Below are positions 1-5,912 of a DNA stretch of 17,981 nucleotides, piece after piece. The notes under the pieces are model-generated. The model had not been told where the DNA came from and did no database searches. It saw only the letters and a list, made by a program, of their open reading frames with translations. Numbering within the stretch: position 1 is the stretch's first letter; every line of letters begins with the position of its first letter. Position numbers and translations under genes: made by a program. Source of the stretch: CAYUYV01 sp964449455 (GTDB taxonomy: Bacteria; Pseudomonadota; Alphaproteobacteria; JAJFIK01); contig CAYUYV010000104.1 of NCBI GenBank assembly GCA_964449455.1, forward strand, positions 1-17,981, given 5' to 3'.

Positions 1-1
1 T

Positions 2-11
2 GGCGATCCTC
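2..11 (-). promoter_or_regulatory. Shine-Dalgarno of a gene starting at or beyond the left edge (fabF expected)
   Basis: Read on the minus strand, the last bases of the window are GAGGA (11 down to 7), a five-base spacer TCGCC, and an A at base 1. That A is where an ATG would begin if the next two bases outside the window are TG. Spacing and sequence suit a ribosome binding site. In proteobacteria the gene following acpP is commonly fabF (beta-ketoacyl-ACP synthase II), so this is the likely owner. No codon of it is visible, so the identity is inference from gene order. Confidence 0.4.
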
Positions 12-36
12 ACATCACAGCGTGTTCGCAGCGGCT

Positions 37-119
37 AGCGGGTGCACTGTCCCAGCGGGTGCACTGTCCCAGCGGGTGCACTGTCCCAGCGGGTGCACTG
101 TCCCAGCGGGTGCACTGTC
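37..119. repeat. 17-bp tandem repeat, five copies
   Basis: The unit AGCGGGTGCACTGTCCC occurs at 37-53, 54-70, 71-87 and 88-104, identical in all four, then as a 15-base fifth copy at 105-119 that diverges into unrelated sequence. Each unit holds the palindrome GTGCAC. The period is not a multiple of three, so a reading frame shifts in every copy, and no coding function is likely. The array lies in the spacer after acpP, upstream of the gene expected beyond the left edge. Perfect identity suggests recent expansion by replication slippage. Confidence 0.95.
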
Positions 120-274
120 AAAGACACCCCTTGCCGCTCCTTGTTTCCGCTCCCCCGTAAACCTGGCTTACCCCTGGGCCGCGGCCGTTGTTTCGCGAGC
201 CACCATCCACGCGGGTATCGTAACCGGGGGCCGCCGATCCGAACCGGCAGCCTCCGTCCGGTCTTCAGACCCGA

Positions 275-511
275 TCAGGCGTCCTTGCTCTTGAGGAACT
301 CGATCGCGGCGCCAACGGTCTGAATTGTCTCGGCGGCATCGTCGGGGATTTCCACGCCGAACTCTTCTTCGAACGCCATCACCAGTTCCACCGTGTCCAG
401 GCTGTCCGCGCCCAGATCTTCGATGAAATTGGCCGTTTCGACCACTTTGTCGGCTTCGACATTCAGATGCTCGACGACGATCTTTTTCACGCGATCAGCG
501 ATGTCACTCAT
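275..511 (-). CDS. acpP: Acyl carrier protein
   Basis: This 78-residue acidic protein carries growing acyl chains as thioesters on a 4'-phosphopantetheine arm during cytosolic type II fatty acid synthesis. The attachment serine is Ser37 in the invariant motif GADSLDTVEL, and the length, the four-helix pattern and the start MSDIADRVKKI are typical of AcpP. The ATG at 511 follows GAGGAA with an eight-base spacer. It is the last visible gene of the fabD-fabG-acpP cluster, 163 bp after fabG. That spacer has an A/T-rich stretch (T7 on the coding strand) and a leader hairpin, so acpP may have extra transcription of its own, as is common for this very abundant protein. Nothing is broken. Confidence 0.97.
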   Translation of the reverse strand: MSDIADRVKKIVVEHLNVEADKVVETANFIEDLGADSLDTVELVMAFEEEFGVEIPDDAAETIQTVGAAIEFLKSKDA

Positions 512-532
512 TCTTCTGGTTCCTCAAGTGAC

Positions 533-559
533 GCCCGGACCTGCACGCGTTCACCGGGC
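533..559 (-). other. Leader hairpin upstream of acpP
   Basis: GCCCGG at 533-538 and CCGGGC at 554-559 form a perfect six-base inverted repeat with a 15-base loop. In the acpP direction it follows a T7 run and precedes the Shine-Dalgarno. It therefore does not look like a terminator for fabG, which would need the T run after the stem. It could be a structured 5' leader or simply chance in GC-rich DNA. Confidence 0.4.
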
Positions 560-674
560 ATTGAAAAAAACAAAACTGGCGCTGAACGCTTGCACAGGGT
601 CAGCACCGTGTCACGGATTGCCGAGGGCGAAACCGCGTGTCTCGCCGGCAACTTGGATGGCACGACCGGGGCCG

Positions 675-1412
675 TCAGATCATGGCCATCCCACCATTCA
701 CATGGAGGGTTTGACCAGTCATATATGCCGCTTCTTCACTTGCCACATAAACCACGGCTGCCGCGATGTCATCAGGCGCGCCCATGCGTCCGGCTGGCAC
801 CATGATGTTGATGCGCTCTTTCTGGGCGTCGTCAAGGGATGCCGTCATGGCGGTTTCGATGAAGCCCGGCGCGATACAGTTCACAGTAATGTTGCGGCTC
901 GCCACTTCTTGCGCGAGGGCCTTGGACATACCAATCAGCCCGGCCTTTGATGCAGCGTAGTTGCCTTGCCCTGGATTGCCGGTGACGCCGACCACCGAGG
1001 TGATCGGAATGATCCGCCCCCAGCGGCGTTTCATCATGCCGCGCAGGCAGGCTCGCATCAGCAAAAAGGTGGATGTCAGATTGACGCCGAGGACTTCGTC
1101 CCATTCGGCGTCTTTCATGCGCATGAAGAGATTGTCACGGGTGATCCCGGCATTCGCGACCAGGATGTCGAGGCCGCCCAGGACTTCTTCCGCCTGGGCC
1201 GGCAGACCACTGACGGCCTCCCGATCAGCAAGATTGCAGGGCAATGCCTCGGCCCGGTCACCCAGTGCGCCCTTCAAGGTCGCCAGGGCGTCGGCGCGAG
1301 TCCCGGAGAGGGCCACATGGGCGCCCTGGGCATGGAGCGCGCGGGCAATCGCACCACCGATACCGCCTGTAGCGCCCGTTACGAGCGCCTTCTTTCCGGT
1401 CAAGTCAAACAT
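675..1412 (-). CDS. fabG: 3-oxoacyl-ACP reductase
   Basis: FabG reduces beta-ketoacyl-ACP to (R)-beta-hydroxyacyl-ACP with NADPH, the first reductive step of each elongation cycle. The 245-residue protein is a complete classical short-chain dehydrogenase: TGATGGIG at 12-19 binds the nucleotide, NAG is at 87-89, and the catalytic tetrad is Asn111, Ser139, Tyr152 and Lys156 (YAASK). The C-terminal TGQTLHVNGGMAMI is the family ending. Length matches E. coli FabG (244). The ATG at 1412 has a modest AAGG six bases upstream. It lies 68 bp after fabD and 163 bp before acpP on the same strand, which identifies it as the fatty-acid enzyme among many SDR paralogues. Confidence 0.96.
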   Translation of the reverse strand: MFDLTGKKALVTGATGGIGGAIARALHAQGAHVALSGTRADALATLKGALGDRAEALPCNLADREAVSGLPAQAEEVLGGLDILVANAGITRDNLFMRMKDAEWDEVLGVNLTSTFLLMRACLRGMMKRRWGRIIPITSVVGVTGNPGQGNYAASKAGLIGMSKALAQEVASRNITVNCIAPGFIETAMTASLDDAQKERINIMVPAGRMGAPDDIAAAVVYVASEEAAYMTGQTLHVNGGMAMI

Positions 1413-1480
1413 CCCAAGCCTTTATGCCAGTTCTTTAGGGTCCATTGCCACGAGCAGCCCGCCCATCCCAGCGGAGCATG

Positions 1481-2425
1481 TCACAGCACTTTTGCAAAGG
1501 CGTCCAGATCCGCCGGCGTTTCCACAGCCAGGCAACGCAGCTCCCGGTGGATCCGCTTGTTCATGCCAGTCAAAACCTTACCAGCCCCAATCTCGACAAC
1601 GGCCTCAACCCCCTGAGCCACCATGTAAAGCACGGATTCTCTCCAACGGACGCGGCCCGTAATCTGGTCGCGCAACAGCGTGCGGATGGTTGAGGGGTCC
1701 GCCACTGCCTCGGCGGTCACGTTAGACACGATTGGCACCATCGGCGCCGTGATGGGCACGGCGGCCAGTGCATCCGCCATTTCTTCGGCCGCAGGCTCCA
1801 TCAAGGCACAATGGAAGGGCGCGCTTACGGGCAGCATGATGCTCTTTTTCGCCCCGGCCGTCTTGGCCCGATCCAGGGCCGCTTCCACCGCCTCCCGGTG
1901 GCCGGAGATCACCACCTGACCCGGCGCGTTGTCATTGGCGATCGCACAGACTTCACCTTCGGCCGCGCCAGGAACAACCGCTTCGGCCACCTTGTCGATA
2001 TCGATGCCAAGAAGAGCCGCCATAGCGCCGATCCCGACAGGAACCGCCGCCTGCATGGCCCGGCCCCGGGTCCGCAGAAGACGCGCGGTGTCTGGCACGC
2101 TGATGGCCCTCGCGGCAGCCAGAGCGGAATACTCGCCCAGGGAATGCCCGGCCAGGAACTGTGCATGCTGGCTCAGATCGAGGCCCATTTCGGCCTCAAG
2201 AACGCGGACCACGGCGAGGCTCGTGGCCATCAAAGCCGGCTGGGCATTCTCCGTCAGGGTCAGCTCATCCTCAGGGCCTTCCCACATGATCCGGGTCAGC
2301 CGAGCCTCAAGGGCATCGTCAACCTCCTCAAACAGGTGCCGGGCGGTGGGGAAAGCCTCAGCCAGCGCCTGGCCCATGCCCACCGTCTGCGAGCCCTGTC
2401 CGGGAAAGGTAAACGCACGTGCCAT
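1481..2425 (-). CDS. fabD: Malonyl-CoA:ACP transacylase
   Basis: FabD moves malonyl groups from CoA to the acyl carrier protein, supplying the extender unit for fatty acid synthesis. Visible motifs, counted from the chosen start, are FPGQGSQ near 7-13, the nucleophile Ser95 in GHSLGEY, Arg120 and the active-site His205 in SAPFH. The length of 314 residues is normal (about 309 in E. coli). I chose the ATG at 2425 because GGAGA sits five bases upstream. An in-frame TTG seven codons earlier (2446) would bury that Shine-Dalgarno inside the gene. It is the first gene of the fabD-fabG-acpP cluster and is transcribed divergently from rpsF across 436 bp. Confidence 0.96.
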   Translation of the reverse strand: MARAFTFPGQGSQTVGMGQALAEAFPTARHLFEEVDDALEARLTRIMWEGPEDELTLTENAQPALMATSLAVVRVLEAEMGLDLSQHAQFLAGHSLGEYSALAAARAISVPDTARLLRTRGRAMQAAVPVGIGAMAALLGIDIDKVAEAVVPGAAEGEVCAIANDNAPGQVVISGHREAVEAALDRAKTAGAKKSIMLPVSAPFHCALMEPAAEEMADALAAVPITAPMVPIVSNVTAEAVADPSTIRTLLRDQITGRVRWRESVLYMVAQGVEAVVEIGAGKVLTGMNKRIHRELRCLAVETPADLDAFAKVL

Positions 2426-2505
2426 GGCTCTCTCCGTAATGCGCAAGACTCGGTCCGACGGCCCTCCATTCAGCGACGCCCCTGGTCCGCGGGAAATGCG
2501 CGTGG

Positions 2506-2534
2506 GTGTGGCCGAAATCCAGTCGGGCTGTCAA
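2506..2534 (-). promoter_or_regulatory. Possible fabD promoter
   Basis: On the minus strand TTGACA (2534 down to 2529) is a perfect -35 hexamer. Seventeen bases further the sequence reads GGCCACACC, which only loosely resembles the alphaproteobacterial -10 (GCTANAWC). The distance to the fabD ATG leaves a leader of about 70 bases. The -35 is convincing and the -10 is not. Confidence 0.35.
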
Positions 2535-2537
2535 GCA

Positions 2538-2565
2538 CACAATCGAAGATTGGGTCACGATTGTG
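2538..2565. promoter_or_regulatory. Inverted repeat in the fabD/rpsF divergent region, possible operator
   Basis: CACAATCG (2538-2545) and CGATTGTG (2558-2565) form a perfect eight-base inverted repeat separated by 12 bp. A third half-site GATTG at 2548-2552 makes a second small palindrome with the left arm (CAATC-GAA-GATTG). It abuts the upstream side of the candidate fabD -35 and lies about 35-60 bp upstream of the rpsF promoter, where a repressor or activator of fatty-acid genes could bind. The binding protein is unknown. Confidence 0.4.
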
Positions 2566-2598
2566 CCGGCCGTGGAGCCGAGATCACATAGGACAGGC

Positions 2599-2626
2599 TT
2601 GCAAGGGCCGATTGACTGGCTATAGT
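2599..2626 (+). promoter_or_regulatory. Likely rpsF operon promoter
   Basis: TTGCAA at 2599-2604 and TATAGT at 2621-2626 are separated by 16 bp and match sigma-70-type -35 and -10 boxes. Transcription would begin near 2633 and give a leader of roughly 230 bases before rpsF. An alternative -35, TTGACT at 2612, is too close to this -10 to pair with it. Confidence 0.55.
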
Positions 2627-2660
2627 GCGCGCCTTCCGCAGAGGAAGTGAAGACGCGACG

Positions 2661-2675
2661 GTCCGGACTCCGGAC
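2661..2675 (+). other. Short palindromic hairpin in the rpsF leader
   Basis: GTCCGGA (2661-2667) and TCCGGAC (2669-2675) form a perfect inverted repeat around one central base. As RNA it could fold as a five-base stem with a five-base loop. It lies about 30 bases after the predicted transcription start. No T run follows, so it is not an intrinsic terminator. Confidence 0.4.
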
Positions 2676-2779
2676 GGGCACTGATCCATGGGGCACTGCC
2701 TCATTTTCCAGCATCCCGATTTCTTTCCGGTCGACAGGTTCCAGCGACGTTCCTGGTCCAGTCCGCGATCCATCGGACA

Positions 2780-2810
2780 GGGGCCGCTGACAGTGTGTCA
2801 GCCAAGCTCC
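2780..2810 (+). promoter_or_regulatory. Candidate S6:S18-binding leader hairpin
   Basis: A two-part stem can be read directly. The outer stem pairs GGGGC (2780-2784) with GCTCC (2806-2810, one G-U). The perfect inner stem pairs GCTGACA (2786-2792) with TGTCAGC (2796-2802) around a GTG loop. Left C2785 and right CAA (2803-2805) make an asymmetric bulge, with CCG at 2784-2786 across it. The S6:S18 complex of many bacteria is known to bind a leader structure with a CCG at an asymmetric bulge and repress its own operon. Location 51 bases before the rpsF ATG fits. Assignment to that family is inference. Confidence 0.42.
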
Positions 2811-2861
2811 TTTCCGCCGACGCGCCTTCAACGTCAATGATCACAATGATTTGGAGTCGCC

Positions 2862-3395
2862 ATGCCGCTCTATGAGCATGTCTATATCGCGAGGCAGGAT
2901 GTCTCGCAGCAGCAGGTCGATCAGATCACCGCGCATATGCGGGGGATTATCGAGGAACATGGCGGCAGCGTCGCCAAGACCGAATATTGGGGCCTGCGCA
3001 ACCTCGCCTATAAAGTGCGCAAGAACCGCAAAGGACACTATGTCCTGATGAATCTGGACGCCACGCCCGATGCCATCGGCGAAATGGAGCGTCAGATGCG
3101 GTTCCACGAAGACATCATGCGCTTTGTAACCCTGAAGGTGGAAAAGCACGAAACCGGGCCATCGGCAGTGCTTCAGAACCGGGGCGGTGGCCGCGACGAG
3201 CGGCGCGGTGGCCGTGGCCGTGGCGACCGGGAACGGGGCGATCGGGGTGATCGCGACAGAGGCGATCGCGGTGACCGCGGAGACAGGGGCGATCGGGGTG
3301 ACAGAGGCGATCGCGGCGACAGGGGCGATCGGGGTGACCGTCCGCCACGTCCTCCCCGGGACGCTGCTCCCGAAGCCACAGGAGACGCTGGCTGA
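2862..3395 (+). CDS. rpsF: Ribosomal protein bS6 with a GDR-repeat tail
   Basis: bS6 binds 16S rRNA as a heterodimer with bS18 in the platform of the 30S subunit. Residues 1 to about 98 are a normal bS6 fold (MPLYEHVYIARQD, EYWGLRNLAYKVRKNRKGHYV, FHEDIMRFVTLKVE). Residues 107-177 are an extra low-complexity tail: an RGG/RG-rich stretch, then 12 GDR triplets, nine of them consecutive at about 134-160, ending PPRPPRDAAPEATGDAG. The total of 177 residues compares with 131-135 in E. coli. The ATG at 2862 has GGAG five bases upstream. The triplets use varied codons, although a 21-base segment is repeated exactly. It opens the rpsF-rpsR-DUF2232-rplI operon. Confidence 0.96.
   Translation: MPLYEHVYIARQDVSQQQVDQITAHMRGIIEEHGGSVAKTEYWGLRNLAYKVRKNRKGHYVLMNLDATPDAIGEMERQMRFHEDIMRFVTLKVEKHETGPSAVLQNRGGGRDERRGGRGRGDRERGDRGDRDRGDRGDRGDRGDRGDRGDRGDRGDRGDRPPRPPRDAAPEATGDAG
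3282..3338 (+). repeat. Direct repeat inside the rpsF GDR region
   Basis: The same 21 bases occur at 3282-3302 and 3318-3338, a 36-base (12-codon) offset. They encode part of the GDR triplet array. Elsewhere in the array glycine, aspartate and arginine codons vary, so only this part looks like a recent DNA-level duplication. Confidence 0.85.
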
Positions 3396-3451
3396 CGGGG
3401 TCGATCGGTCGCCGACCTGTCCCTCGTCACCGATTGTCATTCTGACCGCCT

Positions 3452-3481
3452 AAAAGGATTGCTCCCGAAAAGGATTGCTCC
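3452..3481 (+). repeat. Duplicated ribosome-binding segment before rpsR
   Basis: AAAAGGATTGCTCC occurs at 3452-3465 and again at 3468-3481, a 16-bp period. The second copy runs straight into the rpsR ATG and supplies its AAGGA seven bases upstream. The first copy has an equally good AAGGA but no start codon, so it may act as a second ribosome loading site or be a neutral slippage product. Confidence 0.9.
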
Positions 3482-3736
3482 ATGTCCGACACAAAAATTC
3501 CCCAGGTCCCCGTGCGGCGCCCCTTCTTCCGCCGCCGCAAATCCTGTCCTTTTTCCGGCCCCGGCGCCCCCGTGATCGACTGGAAGGACACCCGTCTGCT
3601 CCAGCGCTTCCTCTCCGAGCGGGGCAAAATCGTCCCGAGCCGGATCACGGCCGTGTCCGCAAAAAAGCAGCGTGAACTTGCCCGCGCCATTAAACGGGCC
3701 CGGTTCATGGCCCTGTTGCCCTATGTGGGCGACTGA
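3482..3736 (+). CDS. rpsR: Ribosomal protein bS18
   Basis: bS18 pairs with bS6 on the 30S platform next to the mRNA exit path. The 84-residue basic protein has the family core: RRKSCPFSG near 18-26, DWKDTRLLQRFLSERGKIVPSRIT at about 33-56, and AKKQRELARAIKRARFMALLPY at 60-81. Size is slightly longer than E. coli bS18 (75), mostly at the N-terminus. The ATG at 3482 is set by AAGGA seven bases upstream, in a duplicated segment. It lies 86 bp after rpsF in the same operon. Nothing is missing. Confidence 0.97.
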   Translation: MSDTKIPQVPVRRPFFRRRKSCPFSGPGAPVIDWKDTRLLQRFLSERGKIVPSRITAVSAKKQRELARAIKRARFMALLPYVGD

Positions 3737-3777
3737 TCGATCCTTACAGTCCACGGCGGGCGATGCCTCGGCCACTG

Positions 3778-3877
3778 NNNNNNNNNNNNNNNNNNNNNNN
3801 NNNNNNNNNNNNNNNNNNNNNNNNNNNNNNNNNNNNNNNNNNNNNNNNNNNNNNNNNNNNNNNNNNNNNNNNNNNNN
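3778..3877. other. Assembly gap of 100 N
   Basis: Exactly 100 undetermined bases, the conventional placeholder for a gap of unknown length. It lies between rpsR and the DUF2232 gene. No visible coding frame needs to cross it, because the next gene has a good start after it. Its right edge begins in a short repeat. Confidence 0.98.
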
Positions 3878-3901
3878 CGAAAAAGGGCCCGAAAAAGGGA
3901 T
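3878..3901 (+). repeat. 12-bp duplicate at the right edge of the first gap
   Basis: CGAAAAAGGGCC (3878-3889) is followed at once by CGAAAAAGGGAT (3890-3901), identical over ten bases. The second copy continues ATTGCC and so resembles CGAAAAGGATTGC in front of rpsR. More copies may lie in the unsequenced part, which would explain why assembly stopped here. Confidence 0.7.
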
Positions 3902-3950
3902 TGCCTGGGCGGGTCAGGCTCATCCGACCAACGGATTCTGGGGACAGGCC

Positions 3951-4985
3951 ATGATGGGGAGCAATCGGGTCATGCAGCGGGACTGGATCATTGCGATCGC
4001 GGCAGGCCTTGTCAGCGCCCTGCTGTTCCTGTCGATGCTAACCGGGAATCTCTTGTCGCTGCTCTTGATCTATCTGGCACCCTTGCCTCTGGTGATCATG
4101 GGACTGGGCTGGGGACCGGCCGTCAGCAGCATGGCCGCCATCGCAGGCACCCTGATCCTGGCCATTACGGTCGATCTGGGCGGGGCAGCCATATTTGGGC
4201 TGCTTTATGCCGCGCCGCCCGTGTTCCTGACGCGGATGGCGTTGCGCTATGGGGGTCCTGCGGACGCCGATGGCGAGGCCCAGGCCGAGGCCTTCGTCCC
4301 CTACCCGACAGGGCGCTTGCTGACGTGGATTGCCGGGATCGCGCTGGCCTTGTTTCTCGCCGTTCATCTCGTGCTCGCGGCACCTTATGGCGGCCTTGTG
4401 AGCTTGATCGAGACCCAACTCGGCGAGATGGTCCCGGATCCCGATGCCTTCCTGACCCAGTTCCGGGAGGCCGGCGCCGATCTGACCAAGGAAGAATTCT
4501 TCGCCCTCATGGCGCGGACGATTCCGGGCATCGTGGCGATCTTCTGGTGTGCCGTCATGGTGCTGAATCTGGCCTTGGGACAGGCCATCGTGAAAATGTC
4601 CGGGCGCAATCTGCGGCCTGACTTTGACTGGCTGCACCTTGACCTGCCATTCGGGCTCGCCCTGGCCCTGGCCACGGCGATGGTTGTGGCCTATCTGCCG
4701 GCGGGATACGGCTTTGTCGGCGGCACGGCGGCGGCCATTTTGGCCGCGCCCTATTTCTTGACCGGCCTCATCACGGCCCATGGCGTGAGTGCGTCCTGGG
4801 TCGCCCGCAGCGACATGCCCGGCATCACGGGCGGCCTGAGGGTGGTTGGTCTTGCGTTTCTCTATCTCTTGCTGCTGACGCCCCAGGGCATCGGCACTCA
4901 ACTGATCAGCCTGCTGGGCATTTTGGATCAATGGTTCAGTCTTCGCCGGCGTTTTGCGGTCGAGCCCACCCCCGGGACACCGTAA
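3951..4985 (+). CDS. DUF2232 (YybS-like) integral membrane protein
   Basis: The function of this family is not established. In alphaproteobacteria such a gene commonly sits between rpsR and rplI, which is the main ground for the call along with the membrane topology. The 344-residue protein has about eight to nine hydrophobic segments. The first lies near residues 11-32 and the next follows closely. A soluble loop of about 70 residues around 140-200 is rich in acidic residues (QLGEMVPDPDAFLTQFREAG). More segments follow in the C-terminal half, ending in an Arg-rich tail LRRRFAVEPTPGTP. The ATG at 3951 has GGGGA six bases upstream; ATGs at 3954 and 3972 are alternatives. The gene ends 30 bp before rplI, in the ribosomal operon. 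Confidence 0.85.
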   Translation: MMGSNRVMQRDWIIAIAAGLVSALLFLSMLTGNLLSLLLIYLAPLPLVIMGLGWGPAVSSMAAIAGTLILAITVDLGGAAIFGLLYAAPPVFLTRMALRYGGPADADGEAQAEAFVPYPTGRLLTWIAGIALALFLAVHLVLAAPYGGLVSLIETQLGEMVPDPDAFLTQFREAGADLTKEEFFALMARTIPGIVAIFWCAVMVLNLALGQAIVKMSGRNLRPDFDWLHLDLPFGLALALATAMVVAYLPAGYGFVGGTAAAILAAPYFLTGLITAHGVSASWVARSDMPGITGGLRVVGLAFLYLLLLTPQGIGTQLISLLGILDQWFSLRRRFAVEPTPGTP

Positions 4986-5015
4986 AAAGCCGGCCAGTGT
5001 TGAGGAGACGACGTC

Positions 5016-5672
5016 ATGCACGTGGTGCTGCTTGAAAGGGTCGAGAAGCTCGGCCAAATGGGCGATGTGGTGAAAGTCCGCCCGGGCTTTGCGCGTAATT
5101 TCCTTCTCCCGCGGGGCAAGGCCCTGCGCGCCACCAAGGGCAATATGGAGCAGTTCGAGCACAGCCGTGCTCAGCTTGAGGCCCAGAACCTGGAGCGGCG
5201 CACGGAAGCCGAACAGGTCGGTGAAAAGCTCAATGGCGAGGCGTTCGTCGCCATCCGCCAGTCGAGCGAAAGCGGTCAGCTCTATGGGTCGGTGTCCACC
5301 CGGGATATCGCGGCTGTGGTGACGGAAGGCGGCTTCACGATCACGAAGACCCAAGTGGTGCTGCCCAAGCCCATCAAGGAGCTGGGCCTCCACGATGTGC
5401 GCATCAATCTCCATCCAGAGGTCATTGTAACCGTCACGATCAATGTCGCCCGGTCTGAGGAAGAGGCGGAGCGTCAAGCCCGCGGTGAGGACGTCACTGC
5501 CCGGGTTGATGACGACGATGACGACGATCTCGACCTCGACGCCCTTCTTGAGGATGATGACGAAGAGGCATCGGCGGATTCTGAAGGCGGCGACGCCGAT
5601 GAGGCCGACGCCGATGCGCAGGCCGATGACGAAGACGCTGGTGAAGACGAAGGCGAAGACGACAAGGCCTGA
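5016..5672 (+). CDS. rplI: Ribosomal protein bL9 with an acidic tail
   Basis: bL9 binds 23S rRNA near the base of the L1 stalk and helps keep the reading frame. The N-terminal domain has the family signature at about 13-41 (GDVVKVRPGFARNFLLPRGKA), followed by the long connecting helix and the C-terminal domain ending near 150. Residues 165-218 are an added tail in which 32 of 54 residues are Asp or Glu, starting with seven Asp in a row. The total is 218 residues against 149 in E. coli. The ATG at 5016 has GAGGAG eight bases upstream. It is the last gene of the operon and is followed by a strong terminator. Confidence 0.97.
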   Translation: MHVVLLERVEKLGQMGDVVKVRPGFARNFLLPRGKALRATKGNMEQFEHSRAQLEAQNLERRTEAEQVGEKLNGEAFVAIRQSSESGQLYGSVSTRDIAAVVTEGGFTITKTQVVLPKPIKELGLHDVRINLHPEVIVTVTINVARSEEEAERQARGEDVTARVDDDDDDDLDLDALLEDDDEEASADSEGGDADEADADAQADDEDAGEDEGEDDKA

Positions 5673-5698
5673 TCAAAAAGGGCCAGCGTCAAAAAGGG
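5673..5698 (+). repeat. 16-bp-period duplicate after rplI
   Basis: TCAAAAAGGG occurs at 5673-5682, immediately after the rplI stop codon, and again at 5689-5698, where it forms the A-rich foot of the terminator stem. AAAAAGGGCC of the first copy also appears at the edge of the first assembly gap (3880-3889). Confidence 0.75.
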
Positions 5699-5727
5699 GG
5701 CGAGCGCCTTTGGCCTCGCCCTTTTTT
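5691..5727 (+). terminator. Rho-independent terminator of the rpsF-rplI operon
   Basis: GGGCGAG (5698-5704) pairs perfectly with CTCGCCC (5715-5721). Inside, GCC (5706-5708) pairs with GGC (5712-5714) around TTT, with one bulged C. Six T follow at 5722-5727 and five A precede the stem. It starts about 20 bases after the rplI stop, so dnaB needs its own promoter. Confidence 0.92.
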
Positions 5728-5757
5728 ATATCCTTCGGTTAGGACACATGATCCGCC

Positions 5758-5795
5758 TGTGGATAAATCTGTGACTAATTGTTGAGTTATCCCCA
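5758..5795. promoter_or_regulatory. Two facing DnaA-box-like sites upstream of dnaB
   Basis: TGTGGATAA at 5758-5766 is the exact reverse complement of the DnaA box consensus TTATCCACA. TTATCCCCA at 5787-5795 matches the consensus in eight of nine positions in the opposite orientation. The two face each other across 20 AT-rich bases. A weaker TGTGGACCA lies at 5819-5827. They sit 208-245 bp upstream of the dnaB start, so DnaA could control dnaB transcription. The match is seen; the function is inferred. Confidence 0.55.
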
Positions 5796-5912
5796 AAGTC
5801 GACTCAAGGCACGATTTCTGTGGACCATGATCGCAGCGGTCTTGCCCCTCGCCCACCAGCGATTCATCAATGGTCGTGGGGAGCGGCGGCATGCGTGGCG
5901 GGCTGACTGTCC

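Noticed and set aside
37..119. CRISPR array
   Set aside because: The 17-bp units are directly adjacent with no spacers, and no cas genes are visible.
3399..3417. Terminator after rpsF (GGTCG/CGACC hairpin)
   Set aside because: The stem is only five bases with no T run, and rpsR follows in the same operon.
2841..3440. Long minus-strand open frame opposite rpsF
   Set aside because: Its Ala/Val/Pro-rich repeats are the mirror of the GDR codons on the other strand. It has no ribosome binding site or family features.
3672..3950. DUF2232 gene starting upstream of the gap and reading through the N run
   Set aside because: That frame overlaps rpsR and depends on unknown bases. The ATG at 3951 has a good Shine-Dalgarno and leads straight into the first membrane helix.
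4038..5477. 479-codon minus-strand open frame opposite the DUF2232 gene and rplI
   Set aside because: It covers two well-supported genes. Its His/Gln/Arg-rich composition is typical of an antisense frame in GC-rich DNA.
5758..5830. Chromosomal origin of replication
   Set aside because: There are only two good DnaA boxes and no long AT-rich unwinding region. Alphaproteobacterial origins are not normally found between rplI and dnaB. A regulatory role is more likely.
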